Shown: positions 1 to 13,895 of the stretch, piece after piece
How positions within the stretch are numbered: position 1 is the stretch's first letter
How the letters are laid out: every line of letters starts with the position of its first letter
Assembly: GCA_015039315.1 (NCBI GenBank)
Contig: WIDE01000184.1
Location: 1-41,825, forward strand
Direction: 5' to 3'
Source of the DNA: Clavulina sp. PMI_390
Taxonomy: Eukaryota; Basidiomycota; Agaricomycetes; Cantharellales; Hydnaceae
Length of the DNA: 41,825 nucleotides
Position numbers and translations under genes: made by a program
The notes under the pieces: generated by a model
Seen by the model: only the letters and a program-made list of their open reading frames with translations
Told to the model about the DNA's origin: nothing
Databases searched by the model: none

Positions 1-514
1 GAATCGCATCGATGAAGGAAACATCAGCAGAGTCAGAAAGAACCCTCACTCGCCAACCTCACGAATGTATTGACTGTAAGAATGGGCAACCTAATTTTCA
101 TCATATTCTTCCATAGAATGACTCCGAAGCTGCAAACCCCTTAGATATGTGAAAAGGGTGCAGTCACAGTGGGTTTATTTCACAACCTCGTCAGATATGC
201 CAGTCATACATGTACCTCGAGATCAGTACCTAGTGCAAAGATTTGGTTATATCCAATACTTAACTTTCCACAATAGCATACCCACATTCTAGTAGCGTTA
301 GTAGTTTATAATGAAGCCCTCGATAAATGTCGGGGGATATGTAGCACAGGAGCCTCCAGAAGCGCTGGGCCGTAAATGGCAAATCTCTGTTCCAAGTCAC
401 ACACGGCAACCTTCTCCACAACTCCACTCTCGCTGGCCAAAAGTGCCCACATCTTGAATATTTCTTCTCTTTGATCCCTAGAAGCCACCTGCGTTGGCCA
501 GCCCTTGCTAGAAG
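1..514. other. Upstream intergenic region of the phosphodiesterase gene
   Basis: There is no convincing gene here. A minus-strand open frame at 306-488 has no family resemblance and lies against the start of the downstream gene, so I read it as chance. The stretch probably holds the promoter and 5' leader of the phosphodiesterase gene at 515. I see no clear TATA box close to that start. Confidence 0.5.
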
Positions 515-3205
515 ATGGCTCCCGGCGCTATCGCCTTGCCCCTATACCCCAGCTCCTCCACCTCACACCTCTCTGAGGGTAGCATTGACGACGAACTGAG
601 AGGGGCCGACCTTGACCGTGAAGTGGACGCGTTCATAGACAACGAAGGAGATGAGGAGGATCTGATAGTCACTTCAGAAGCGTCTGCTCTTCTCACCGGA
701 CCTCCCTCCAAAGAATCGGATGGCCTTCCCATATCATCACTAGACTCTACTGGCCGTACGCAGGGCAGACGACGCCGAGGAGACCTCGCGAACTCTAGAG
801 CCAGCTCAAAGCATAATGCCTTCGCCGATGGGATATCTCCACGGAGCAAGAAGATTATCATCACGGCCGTGTCGCTCGCTGCACTGGTCTTCCTAGTCAT
901 CCCTGCATTCTTCACGTCTCCGACTCGCCATCACGGGGGTATGGAAGATAACGTGATACTGAGCAATGGGACGCATCAATTTAGGAGGACAGTGCTGATG
1001 GTGTCGATCGACGGACTCAGGTGTGTCTATCTTTGGGTCAAATGCTGCGCGTGTGGATCGAAACTGACTCGAATGTCTGGTACGCGCCCATAGAGCTGAT
1101 TATCTCGACCGCGGGATCACTCCTCACTTGCTAGAAATTAGCCAAAAAGGGCTAAGAGCAAAGTCTATGAAGCCTATCTTTCCCGTGAGTGCAACTCCTT
1201 GGTCCTGGTCCAACCTCAGCTCGGGCGCTGATCATAAATTCTCGAATATCATAGACGTTGACGTTCCCGTTAGCAGTCTCCCCTATAGAGCCTAAAGGAC
1301 CAAAACTAATATGACGCTGCGCTTGCTTCCCCTGTACCCTCCAGCAATCATTGGTCAATGCTGTAGGTTCAATGTCATAAGCCTATCCATCGCATATATT
1401 CAGCCTCGCGCGTCATTTCATGCTTAGGACTGGGCTTTATGCAGAATCCCATGGAATTGTTGCAAACGTAAGTGTCTACCTCGTTCTAAACGCTTGTGTC
1501 AACCACACCACCTTGCTCACCAGTACGATTGATTCCTCTGTTCAGAACTTTTGGGATCCAGTGACCGACTCCCAGTTCCATTATAGTGATTCACATATAG
1601 CAAGACAACCACATTGGTGGAGAGGCGAACCGGTACGTGTGCTATGTACCCGTATCACTCCACGCATTCCTCACGTTTTGGCCCTTGGCCCACCTCTAGA
1701 TCTGGGAAACGGCATGGAAAGCTGGGCTCACCACAGCGAACCTTATGTGGCTTGGACCCTGGACGACGAGTTCCGGTGTCCAGTCAACATATTTTGTCCC
1801 CTGGAAGGTGAGCGAGCATGGTTCGGACGCGTCTAGATGTGGTAGGAGGTTCCTTACTCATGTACGATCCATGTCTTCTACAGAACAAAGTGCCTCTTCA
1901 GGAGAAGCATGATCAGATCATGAAGTGGATTGACTTGCCATTCGAGACGAGGCCGCAGTTAATCCTCGGTATGATCCCTTTACAGCCAAATCACCTCAGT
2001 TTCTGACCAATACGGATTGCGTCGCTGCAGCTTACGAACCGCATGTCGATCAAGTCGGGCACACATACGGCCCTGATCATCCCATCGTTAACGTCAGTGA
2101 ATCCTTTCTGCATATATGCCCGGCGCTCAATATCATAATACCCTTTTCCTGCTCCGCTTAATTCTAGGCTGCACTTCGGGACGTCGACGAGTTTGCAAAA
2201 TCAGTCCACTCGTCGCTCCAAGCGCGAAATCTCTCCAGCATCGTCGATATCATTTTCGTGAGCGATCATGGGATGACTGATACTAGCGATACGAGGCTAG
2301 TATACATGGACGATATTATGGGGAGGGATCATACAGACCAGATTGAGCACGAAGATGGTCTGTGCCTTTCTCGTAACTTGCTGTCTCAACTATACTGACT
2401 CGTCAATTGATTCTTCTATACCTCACTTCTTCTAGGTTGGCCGTCTGTTGGCTTGCGGATGTCCTCCGGAGCTAATATGACGGATGTCATCCATCGCCTG
2501 GAAACGTCTGCACCTGCTACTGCCAATCCTCCACAACTATACGTCTACACTGAGGAGAACATGCCTGAGCGTTATCATTTCAGTCCGAAGAATAACGAGA
2601 GGATCGCTCCACTGTATATTGTCCCAAGGATTGGATGGGCTCTGACGACGCAGCATGAGCATAAAGTTGAGATGAAGGGGTCCTATACGCCTAGGGGGGT
2701 GAGTTATCCAGGATCTGCCAACAGCCTACATCTTTGATCATCGCGCTCATGAACCCCTCCTGACTGCTTGATATCTGTTGCTGTATAGAATCACGGATAT
2801 GACAACGAAGAGCAATCGATGCACGCGATGTTTGTTGCTGACGGGCCGTTTGCTACCACGCTCAAGAAACGACAACTGGAACGCGAAGAGGCAGAGTTGT
2901 TCGTCCGTAGGAATGGGCCCAGTCTTGCTTCCGCTTTAACGCTAAGGCGGGTACGAAAGATGCTCCCTGGCCCCCTTGCCCGCTTCTTTACCGCCAAATC
3001 CCTGCCCTCATCCTCACCACCACCATCAGACCCTGACCGCCGGAAAGAACCTCAAGTCATCCCCACATTTAATAATGTCGAGCTTTATAGTCTTGTGGTA
3101 AAGCTCCTCGGCATGGAGAAGTATGCTGCGCCGACTAATGGGACGGCAGGGTTTTGGGATCGGTATTTGGACGAGGGTGCGAGCGTCGAGCAGGATCTCG
3201 AATAG
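515..3205 (+). CDS. Type I nucleotide pyrophosphatase/phosphodiesterase (NPP family), membrane anchored
   Basis: Twelve exons join in phase to a 626-residue protein: 515-1020, 1094-1184, 1255-1268, 1345-1362, 1428-1467, 1546-1632, 1700-1807, 1884-1968, 2031-2092, 2168-2357, 2436-2698 and 2789-3205. The N-terminus is a long acidic, Ser-rich tail, then a Lys/Arg-rich stretch and one hydrophobic segment (about residues 113-130, IIITAVSLAALVFLVIPAF), which suggests a type II membrane protein with its catalytic domain in the lumen or outside. Family landmarks follow in order: SIDGLR (metal Asp), TFPNHW (Thr nucleophile), GLYAESHGIVAN, VDQVGHTYGP (metal Asp and His), VSDHGM (metal Asp and His) and NHGYDN (metal His). 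All the zinc ligands and the nucleophile are present, so the enzyme should be active in hydrolysing phosphodiester or pyrophosphate bonds of nucleotides. The nucleophile motif is built from two tiny exons of 14 and 18 nt. Confidence 0.93.
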
Positions 3206-3755
3206 GCACAACGATATAATATTTAATAAATCTAGATCGAGTATCCCACCACCGCACGGAGGGGCTCTAGATGGCTAATCAATATGTGCCCCGTAACCAC
3301 CTTTGGGATCAGATACATGGACGACCCTACACGTGGGATCTGGGGTAGACCCTGTCGTCTGGATGGTCTATTGCCTCCAGCGAATACGACGCTAAGGCCT
3401 TGTTGAGGCCGGCCAATTGATCAGCGAGCCTGTGATCAAGTCGAGACGTAAATCCCGCCTCCCTTTCAAAGTGTCGTGGAATAATAATGCTTTGTATGGG
3501 AATGCTTCTTGGGCTTCGTGGTGCCCAAATAATCAATAGGCCGAAACAGAGCCCAACCGTCCCGCCCACATGAGAACCTCGCAGTCGACCAGCGACGCCT
3601 GATTTTTCGTTCTGAGCAGGCGCTATCAAGACTAGTCGACGCGCTCGACCCCTCTATGCTAAATCTAGTCGACCTTCTCGCCCATCGCCCTCTGCTCCCA
3701 ATATTTGAAACGAACTCGCACTTGTGACACCCCGGTGTCGTCTTCGACCATCCTC
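3206..3755. other. Intergenic region between phosphodiesterase and RasGAP genes
   Basis: This stretch holds the 3' end of the phosphodiesterase transcript (TATTTAATAAA at about 3218) and the promoter and leader of the RasGAP gene. Open frames on either strand show no family resemblance. No other feature is supported. Confidence 0.5.
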
Positions 3756-6700
3756 ATGCAACGAGGGCCTATCCACCGTTCCACCGAATCTGTTCACTTC
3801 CAAGAGCAGCTCTCCCTCGACAGCCTTCCCTCTACCATCAATGGCTCTAGTTACCCCCTCCCCGAAGCAAAGTCTCCGCAAGAACGACTTATAGCTTCTC
3901 TTGTCACAAAGATTCGCAACCAGGCAAGTTTCCCCGCAACGACAAAAAACGGCCATTTCCGACCGGAATGCTGACCTTATTACCCCTGATAGCTCCCTTC
4001 CAATTCTGGTAGAACGATTCTCGAGTTGGAGACAGATACAGCTCTCCAGCACCTCGTTGAAACGCTCGTCGATACGGGGAAAGAACGTCTCGACAGAGTT
4101 GCTTGGGCACTGAGTGAAACCCTTCATGGCCTGCTCCAGGTACAGCTCGCCACTTCTATCCAAAATAGCAAAACTGTGAACTGACGTGCTGCTGGTATAC
4201 TCTCAGCTCACTCCAACCACTCAGGCCTCGATCCCGGAACTCATGTCCATTCTCTACATCCTCAAAATTCTCTGTGTTACGATGGCGCGTAATTGGGACT
4301 ACGCAGTGACCACAGCACTCCAGGGACGCAACAAGACTGTCCAAGATCGCGTGTGGAACCACATCGATCCTCCAGAAATTGACAAGCCTGTTGCGACCTA
4401 TATCCTTAGCGTCATCGTCCAGGTACTCCGCCGCTTCAAGGTTGTCATCAACCGTCCACGCGTCGGCGGACACACGAGAACCGGCACATTCTCTGATCTG
4501 GAGGTTTACAATCTGAGAGGGGGTCGTGAAGACACCACCCGGTCGTCGAACAGCATGTACCCCTTCACGGCTTATCGATTCGATCATGTGTTCCGCACCA
4601 AGGATGTTGACAGGGGCATTCGACAACGCCCTCCCCATGAACAAATCCCTGACTCGGCTTTCGACATCATTGCATCCTCCTTCCATCACACCAAGGCTCC
4701 CGAAACGTATCACTGGCTTATCCAATCGTTTGCATCCCGCGTCGTTTGGCAGCTATCCGCCTCGAACTGGACAGTCGTCCTCCTCAAAATCCAGAAGACG
4801 ATTCGGCATTATGCTGCTCCCCAGGTTGAGGATAGAGAGCATATAGTCGACCTTAATTTGATCAAGTATAGCGCTCTCACTCGAGTGAAACTCATTGCAA
4901 TCATGCAAGGTTTGTTCACAATTTTACCTCATATAACAGAGAGCCTCGTCCTTACATGCGTTTCTCTTCTCAGAGTTGGTCTCTCTGCTCATCAACATGC
5001 CGCAGGAGGTTTGGACTGTGGTCGCTCGCGCGCTCCGAAGCGCCCTTCGGAACTGGAGTAGATTCTCCCCACAAGAGTTCCATGACGTTATTGCAGAGAA
5101 AATCCGATTTGATGGCAACTCGGAGCGCCTGTATGAGCGATTCCTCACCTTGAGTAAACAAGATCCTTCCTATAAGTGGACTACATGGCCTGTGCTAGTG
5201 ACTCTGTTGGCCGTTAGCCCGGAGCGTCTTTTGACGGCCTCATCAGCAGAGTACGACCGAGTGGTGAAGAAGGCAAGTGTTCCCTATCACTCATCGTCTG
5301 TAGACCCGCCAATCCTGAAGCTGATCGCCGCCAATATCTTTTGGTAGTCGAATTTCTTAGTTGCAATGACCGGAAGTATGGTTAGACCACCTACTGCAAT
5401 AACGGAGCTGGCAACTGGGTGCTTGGTGGATTTCTGCAAAGCTGCAGCGACTCTTTCTCCTACTCTACACGCAAGCCCACTCTATTCGTATGCTTCCGAC
5501 ATCTCTGTGGAACTCCTGGTAAGCAGTACAATGTGCCCTTCTTCTCTAGGGCAGACTGCTGATCTAACTCTATGTCAGGATTTCTACGTGCGCCCTGGCG
5601 AGAGCCTAGATGATACATTCCTCAACTGGACGCGCAAGATCAACGTTGCCCTCATGTGTGATATCCTGTTTGTCACATACCGCTATCATCATGATAAGGC
5701 AGCGGCAATCTTTGCACGTTGCCTCGACATCAACTCCGCCGATGCCGTGAAGCTGTCAGCCATTGACGCCCTCACGACTGTTGTGGTAGAGGTAATAGTT
5801 TTGCATCTGCTCTTGTTTAGGAAGATCGCTGAACCACCCTCAGTCTAGGAAATACCCTTGGTTCCAGCCAATCAGTACTATGTACCAATTTGCTCCTAAG
5901 ATCAGGCAGATGTTTGCAGTATGTTCTCTGCTCATTATGCAGCTCGCTTAACGTTGCTGACGAGAAGAACAGCTTGCAATCCAGCAACGCGGTGATGGAA
6001 AGCCAGTCAAGGATCTGATGTCTCGTTCAAATCTTGGCGTTGTAGACGATTGGACCACCGATCCCTCTCTCAATGAACGAGACCATCTCATTCTCTCTAT
6101 CATGACACTGCAACGATTAGACCCAGGAATGTTCGTTTCCGGCCTCGAAGGTCAAGGGACTATGGCCGATGATCTTGCTTCATTGATGCACCCTCGCACT
6201 CATTATGCCCTTCGGTTGTCTATGGCGATTACCTGTCAAGGTAATATGCTCTCTATCCTGACGGAAATGCTCGATAAAGATAGACCTGTCGAGACGCCCG
6301 AAGCGATGAGAATCGCTATTATACTAAAGTAAGTTTGTGTCTTACGGCGCTTTGGGATCTACTATTGATCAGTCTTCCAGCCCTCCCATGACAAAGGCAA
6401 TCCTTTCGCACTTTTTCGAGGAGGAGTCTTTGCTCCCAATTATTGACCCTCTAGACATGATCAACGTCCACGGTATGGTCGGATGGGCCATCTATAACGA
6501 GGTAATGTTGTTCCACGATCGTTTCCATAATCACCACATTGAACCTCTCCACAGACACATGCAAATGCTCGTGGTATCACGAACACCGCATTCTTCGACT
6601 ATATTGTGACAGCCACTGAAATTATTGCGTTGATACACCTGGCCTACTTCGAGACCGAATTCCTCAACATGTCATGCGAGATGCTTGGTCTGATAGCCCG

Positions 6701-9700
6701 AGCCGAAGACTTGGGGGTTACGTACCTGAACAGGTACTTCAGCGAGGAGCAAGGCCAGGAGAGGCTCGAGCTCTACCGAGAATTCTACAGATGTAGCCAG
6801 GACGCGATGAGTAAGCTTGCCTATCCAATTATTGGTTGTTGGCATTCTCCACGTTACTTAGTTGATGCTCGTAGATGCGGAGGTCCAGCACAAGCGTATT
6901 CGGGCAGCCATTCGAAGACTAGCCTTCCCTAATCATGTCTATGTTGCGGCATGGCGTGAAGTTCATGGCCATTGGACACGACTGCTAGAGAAGATCAGGC
7001 TCAAAGGCGGCTTCGCAGAGTCCGCAAAGAGCCCGGATCTCGTGGAGCTGTGGGCCCAGTGGCGCAATATCACCCTGTTCCTCACCTCCCTGTTGGCTTG
7101 CCTTGCTGAAGGCTCCCGTGGTTTCCCTCGCAAGCATCTTCCTCAGAGGCTACAAGGAGATGTTCCACCATTCGTGGAAATGGTGGACGGATATCTCGAT
7201 CAGCTGGTTCGATGGGTTACCACAGACGAAGCGCAAGACCTGAACGCCATCGCGTTGGAAGCTCTATCCTCTGAGTTGTCCCCGCAATTTTATCCGAGAG
7301 TTCTTTATAGACTCGATGGGTTTGTCTATTTTGTTCCCTTGCCATTACATTCTGTTACATCGCTAAAACCTCACATAGGGTGATTTCGGGAGAATTCAAC
7401 CAGCCCGAACTGCCTCCTTGGGACAAGAAGTACAAGATGCATATCACGCAGGTCTGTTACTCCGACATATCATACCTTGGTCAATACTGATCCACTGTGT
7501 AGTTCACAAGTCTTCTAAAAAGCATCTTTGAGCGTTTGGGTGACCTGCCTAATATGGAAGAGCCACTCGACCTCTCAAGGATGCTACAATGCCTCGTTCG
7601 GTACCTCGATCGATCTTCGAACAACATCTCCGCTTTCAACATCAAGGCAGGATTTGTGTCCATGGTCGAGAGTTTCCTGAAGCGCGACCATTGGTTGATC
7701 GATCGTAAACGAGAGTTCTTACACAATGTGCTGCTGCTCTTCATCTCAGGCTGGATGTCTGATTCCGTCCCTGTATGTATCATCGTCCTTCTACTCGTAC
7801 AGGCGCTGATGGATTCATAATCCAGTATCAAGCTATTCATGCGCAAAAAAACCACGAGATCATTCATCAACTTGATCAAGCTTGCTTGCGATGTATCGCT
7901 ATTCTGGCTGGTAAAGTCCAACTCAAACCTGTGGACAGTCTCACCAGTGCTGTAGATACTGTCCACGTTCGTTCGCGCCTCTTCCATCGCCAGTTGAGTG
8001 TCTTCATGGTGGTACTGGAACGATGGCTCCGTAATCGACATTTGAAAGCGGGCGAAGTGGACATCCTCAAGGTTGATCCAAGAGTTATATTGTCTCCATC
8101 CCCATCTAATGCTTTTCTCTAGCTCCTTAACCCAATCCCAGCCGACTACGAGACCTCTCTTTGGGCACATAGCGTCGAAGGCATCACTAATCTCCTCAGG
8201 AACAACACTGTAGCAGGGTTATCAGAAGCGCTCTCGTTCTGTTATCATGAGGAACCAGAGATCCGGTCGATCTTCATTACAATTTTCGCGCGAGCCATTC
8301 AAAATCGAATGGACCTGTCCTCAACCAGTGTCAGTCAGGTAGCTCGTCGATTCAGCTATCTCTGCGAGGTGAGCTCCCTTTCACGAGAGAATTGACCTCT
8401 GGTGCTGACTGGAAATATACAGTTGATAAAGAATCCGGAGGTATGGATTATTTTTACGTCGTTACCCAGAGCAAAGTGGAAGCTCATATTCCATTCAGGA
8501 ATCACACCCCCTCGCCCTCGCGATAATTGAAAATTGCCCCGCAAACGAAGTTGAAGAAAAGTGCTACCTTTTGCTCAATGTCTTGAACACTCGCGCTCTC
8601 CTCATTCCGCTCCTCAAAGCTGCAATTGACCACGAGATCTCGGCCACGGGTGCGCATTGATAGTGCTTTTGATGTGACCGGGACTTACCTATAATGCATA
8701 GAATCTGCTGCGACCCTCTTCCGTTCAAACGACATGCGTAATATCCTGCTCGCTTCTTTCTGTAAGAAGTACGGGTCGGACTATCTGAGAACGACTGTCC
8801 GAAGCCTCATCGACATGCTGAGCGAGCGACCCGATCATTCCTATGATATTGACCCGAATGTGGCATATCGGGGAGGCGATCTCTCCCAAAATACGAAAAA
8901 TGTTCTTGAGATCGCTCAAGCCTTCCTCAATCGGCTCATAGGTTCTGTGGATGCCGTGCCACCGTAAGTTTTTACAAGATCGCGAAACTATTATAGTTCT
9001 GACGTCTCCATTAGCCTCATTCGAGAAGTTTGTGGCCTTCTGGCAGATCAAGTGTAACTATCTCATTACTCATCACCCCATCGTTGTGTTTGACGCCTCT
9101 ATCACCCACAGGGCGCGAGCGAGGCCACGCAGTGGTCAACAACTCGACCGCCAGCAGGCCATTGGAACATTCCTCTTCTTGAGGTGAGAGTTATTTTTAT
9201 TAATGGAGTGGTTCAGCTACTCATACCGCGCATAGATTTATCTCACCTGCCATCATTGGCCCAGAAAAGATTGACATTGAACTACCCCCATCAAGAGCCC
9301 TGAGCATGCGACGTGGTCTTGTGCTTATCGCAAAGATCATCCAAAATCTTGCAAATGTGAGCTCCAGTGCAAACCTAACCCCCATCAAACTCACTCTATA
9401 CTAGGACTCAATATTTAGAGAGTCGCATCTCGTACCGCTAAATCTATTCATCAAGGAGAACGTTCCTGCTGTCAAGAACTTCATGAACACTGTAGCGGTT
9501 CGTTTGTGGTTTCTAGCTGGCGCACTGCACGTATTAACTTCGAGCGTCACAGCGACCATCCCCGAATAGCCCCGCTCCCGATGCCCCACTTTCAACACCC
9601 TATGAGGAGGCGGACCATATCATTTGCCATCAGTTCTTCGCCTCGCACGCAGATGCTGTTGGGCAAACAGTCCTTCGCTTCCGGGGGATTTTTGCATCTC

Positions 9701-12700
9701 GACGAAGTCGGCGTGCTATGGACATTGCCAAAGCTTCTTGGGATGAGCTATGTTCTGTTCTTGTCGACCTGGGCCCACTTCCCAAATACCCCACTGTCAC
9801 TAAGAAATCAGGTTTCGAGCATCCACGATTCGCGGAGTTCCTCATGCGAAACGCCAACCGAGATATCACAAGCGTGGAAAATCTCTTTGTTCTGGTTCCA
9901 GAAGAGACAAATGACAATGAGGCGACATTCCTTTTTCGTCTCAACCAGGTCGATGCTGAAGTACTTGAGCCTCATGCTCTATGGTACCATATCCTCTCGG
10001 TGAGTCAGGCGTCATAGAACTTGTGTCCTTTTATTGAGGCTCCTGTCACCAGATGTTGGCCAACGAGACTGTGAACGAGACCGACCCAAAAGCCTTCAAG
10101 GTTATACTTGACTGCTCCAAGTTCACGTTCTTGTCGGATCTACCCGTCCCATGGATTGCAGAGTTCTTTGATGTGATACCTTTTGACCAACTTTCGGCGA
10201 TTGTCTCCCTCGAAATTCTCAATCCCAATCGGCTGGCTCGAGAGTTTTTGCGCAAGGTGCAACATCTCGTGATGGGTTAGTTCCTTACTCATGTAATTTT
10301 GCGCTGGAACTGACCACTTGTAGGCTTCGGCGAGGTTTCTGTTGATGTACAAGTAACCCTTTCACGATCAGAGAGATTCCACGAAACCCATCCACAATTG
10401 ATCCTCGATGGAGAAGCTCCCTTCGGTGAGCGCATTCCCCTCGTGTCAGTTGGTTCTTTATCTCACTTCCGTTATAGAATTCGACCTGGGCCAGGATCTT
10501 GACTTCTCAGATGCAAAGATGCTGGACGAGCTGGATCGTGAAATCGATGTTATCGTTGCATTTGAAGAGCGACATCTACGTGTGATAAACGTATGGCCCT
10601 TGGTAACCTGCCTATTGTATCGTCACTCATGATGACTTTAGGTTCCGAAAGACATACTGGTCGGGGAGATCAAAGCCCAGTTGACCGAGTTCATCGACTA
10701 TGAGCATGTAGACGACATCATTCGTTTGAAAAACTACCCTGACCGGTTGATGATCCGCCGCGGTGATGATCGTATTGTGCTCAAAACCTCGAGATGTGAC
10801 CTAATGATCAAGGTATGTGTGTTTGGTGTTATTGATATTCCCCTCATTCAAGACCATCATCTAGTGCTTCCATATCGCCAAGGCCCGCACAGAGCATCGG
10901 GAAATTCCTCAGCCCTTCCCGCATCCTCGTATTCTTGAGGACGATACCCACGCGACCTTGTTGAGTATTGGCCTCGTCAACCTATGTCACCCGATATCTT
11001 CTGTTCGAAATTCCACCCTATCGCTGGTTTGCGCGTTGGCAGATCACGTTGGCTACTCCGACCCCCTGTTACTGGATCTTCGAAGTGAGAGTCTCAGGCT
11101 CACCTGACTGCTGCCAACTGCTGACATCCATTACAGACGGATATATGCCGCCTCATCCCAGCGCTTTCGCGAGCTATCTGAGCGAACGATTTGCGGCTTG
11201 CGCCCCAAGTTTGACGCTCGCATTCATCTCAGAATTCCGCAGGGGATATTATGAGTCTAGGGTTGTCCAACGAGGACAGATCACTCGAAAATTCGCGGCG
11301 AAGCAGGCCTCCTCAGAAGACGAATTCCGTCACCTGATCAGGACGGGTCAAAAATACCCAGTTATGAGCCAAGGGGATATGAAGGTCCAGCGAGCGGAGC
11401 GATTGCGGTGGCACCGAACCACTGTGCTCATGCTTATCACCCCTTGGATTCACAACCTTCGCTACTTGGCGGATCCCTCACATAAGCTTTTTGAAGATTC
11501 GGGAGAATCCCTTAGATCAGCAACTCGGGCCTTGATCGACGTCACAGTTGCTGATGGCGAGGTACGACCATTCACCCCCAGACGCGTGTTTTTCTCAACG
11601 CTTATCACTTTGTTTCCCAGTTGGCTCAAGTAATCTTTGAGAAAGTGTGGGCCGAAGTTGCGAAACTCGAACCCCACGTTCTCTCAGGGCCCGTTACTGG
11701 GGAGCTGATAGACTGTGCCATTCATGCTGGTGCTGAAAGCCAAACGTGTCATGCGATTGCAGAAATCTTCTCTGTGATCTCGTGCATGAGCGTTCGCGCC
11801 AAATTACTCGCACGTCTGCGGAATGTGAGTGCTCCAACGTCTCTGCTGGTGGACTGTTTGCTAACTCCTTTGCTTGACAATCAGGTTGTCGAGATCGCAA
11901 ACACACTGACAGAACCTCGCATTGTCACTAAATTGACAACACTCGCAAGACTCCTCGCCGCAGCTCTGTTCAATCCGCGCCAGCCTCTACAAACACCCTT
12001 CTTTGTCCCGGAGATCTGCCACAGCATCGTCACTTTGATGCTCCTTGGTGGTGTTGTTGTCCGGAGTGCCGTGGTCGGCATGCTTTCGAATTTCATTCAC
12101 TCTTTGCTCGCATCAAGAGTCGATCAACCAAGTTACCAGGGATTATTGGAACTGGCTAAGAAGTGTAGCTCAGTGGAGATTCTCAAGTGCTTTGGGCTAG
12201 CCCGCCTCGCACCGGATGACAACGAATATCGATTAATCGACGTCCCTGAACTCGAGTCTGTGGAAGAGGTGTCTGGCATTCTCCTACAGGCAATCAAACT
12301 TGCGGCGCCGACAGTCGGTATGTTTTTCATCTCCAAGGCCATAGTTCTCGCAGTACTAACGTCGTCCCGAAGGCGTTGCTAACACATGGAGAGCTCGTTG
12401 GATGAGTTTAACGACAGCAAGCGCATTCCAGCTAAACTCCTTCGTCCGCGCCAGGGGGTTCGCCACATTGGGACTCGTAGCGCCTGAGGGTGCAGACGAG
12501 GACTTTTTCTACCAAATTGTGGTGTCATTCCTCGCCGCTATCGAAGGTGTGGTCAATGGCGAGGACCGCGTTGTGATGAACCTGCTCCGATGCATCCAGA
12601 AGATGATTTATGGCAACGTGCAGACGGGGAACAAAGGTCATCTTCTTCTCTGGATCGTGTTCTCAATCATGCATGGCGCTGTCCCTCCCATCTTCAAGGA

Positions 12701-13895
12701 GAGCGCACTGCTCCTGCATGGATTGATCGCAGCGCTGGTGGCAAAACCAGGGTTGCAAGGGCTTCCTCTTGTTGACATTTTCGCATATGCCAAAGCTCCG
12801 GAAGAACTTGAAGACAAGGTCGGACAGGTGAACTTTGCCGCTGGCCTGTCGTATGACCGGTCTACCTTCTCGATCTCTATCGCAACTGTGCTCTTCCGGG
12901 GGATGCGCCGCGAAGAAACGATTCCAGCGACCACGCAACTCCTCAGCCTCCTCCTTCAACTATCCGCTTCAGATCGGGAAAATCGGGTCATCATCAACGG
13001 CCGATCATCATTATCAAGAGATGGCCTCGGCTACTTCTTGGCTCTCTTGCCAACTTGCGTCACAACAGCAAGGTTAGTGGAGCTTTTGCGGCTGGGAGGC
13101 GCAAGTTCGGCATGGGCCACTTCCTTCGAGGGCGATCACGAGCATCCGCGCTTGGCTTTCGAGGCGCTTGGGATAACTGACGAGGACAGCGCCGTCATTG
13201 CAATCACCTTCATCATCATGATACTCCGAACAGCAGGGGGCGAAAGAGAACAAGAACTCTTATTCAATCTCCTTGCTCAAGCTGGAGAGGTCTACCCAGA
13301 GACCTTGGTCCTTGCGTAAGTAACCAAACAATTTTGGCTGCCTCCTGTTGATTTCGTTACTAAAGTACTCTATTCTATTCTGCTCCTATGATAGTTCTGA
13401 TGCGTTGTTGGAGATTGTCACTCAGTCTTTCGAAGACATGACCAATCGCGATCTTATGACGAATGCCGCCATCGTCTCCTCTATTGCCACACGAAACGCA
13501 CCTACATGGGGAGCAGCCGCTCCTACCCGCCACATGTCATCCAACTCGTTGAACTCTCCTCGTTCCTCGCGGAACCTGCGGCATGCCAACTCGGTTGCAA
13601 CTGTGTCGTCCCGGGCCCCCACCACGCACCATGAGTACCTCGACGCCGGTAACCATGCGGGGCTTAACGGCACATCAAGCATCGGTTCAAATGAACATCG
13701 TGCCCGATTGGAGGAACTCGGCATGCCTGGCGTGCTCAACCGTCACCAGTTCTTACCAGAGGAAACAAGCATGACGTTCATTGCTTGGATCACAGCTCTC
13801 GTTGATGGTCAGTGCCATCTCTCTATCCAAATCATGCATATTGACTAACTATACGCTTTTCTCATTTACCTCCAGCTGTAAAATCGTCTTACTAG
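3756..13895 (+). CDS. IRA1: Neurofibromin/Ira-type Ras GTPase-activating protein
   Basis: This large gene has dozens of short introns and a product of roughly 2,600-2,700 residues. It should accelerate GTP hydrolysis by Ras and so restrain Ras-cAMP/MAPK signalling. The RasGAP domain lies at about 8.2-9.5 kb: ESAATLFRSND holds the arginine finger (Arg codon at 8722-8724), and the family signature FLRFISPAIIGPE is split by an intron near 9185-9235. A Sec14/CRAL-TRIO-like lipid-binding module follows (about 9.95-10.3 kb, LWYHIL, then FKVILDCSKF) and a PH-like module (about 10.3-10.9 kb). The helical-repeat N- and C-terminal arms are typical of neurofibromin. The ATG at 3756 opens a frame that splices cleanly into 3993-4139 and 4207-4909. 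The last exon begins at 13876 and stops at 13895, after a Ser/Asn-rich tail. The introns at 3924-3992 and 5273-5347 use GC donors (AG|GCAAGT). The junction between about 5792 and 5972 is unresolved. Confidence 0.92.

Noticed and set aside
306..488. 60-codon open frame on the minus strand
   Set aside because: No motif or splice partner, and it lies against the phosphodiesterase start; probably chance.
508..915. 135-codon minus-strand frame over exon 1 of the phosphodiesterase
   Set aside because: It is antisense to a well-supported exon with a Ser/Arg-biased composition; shadow frame.
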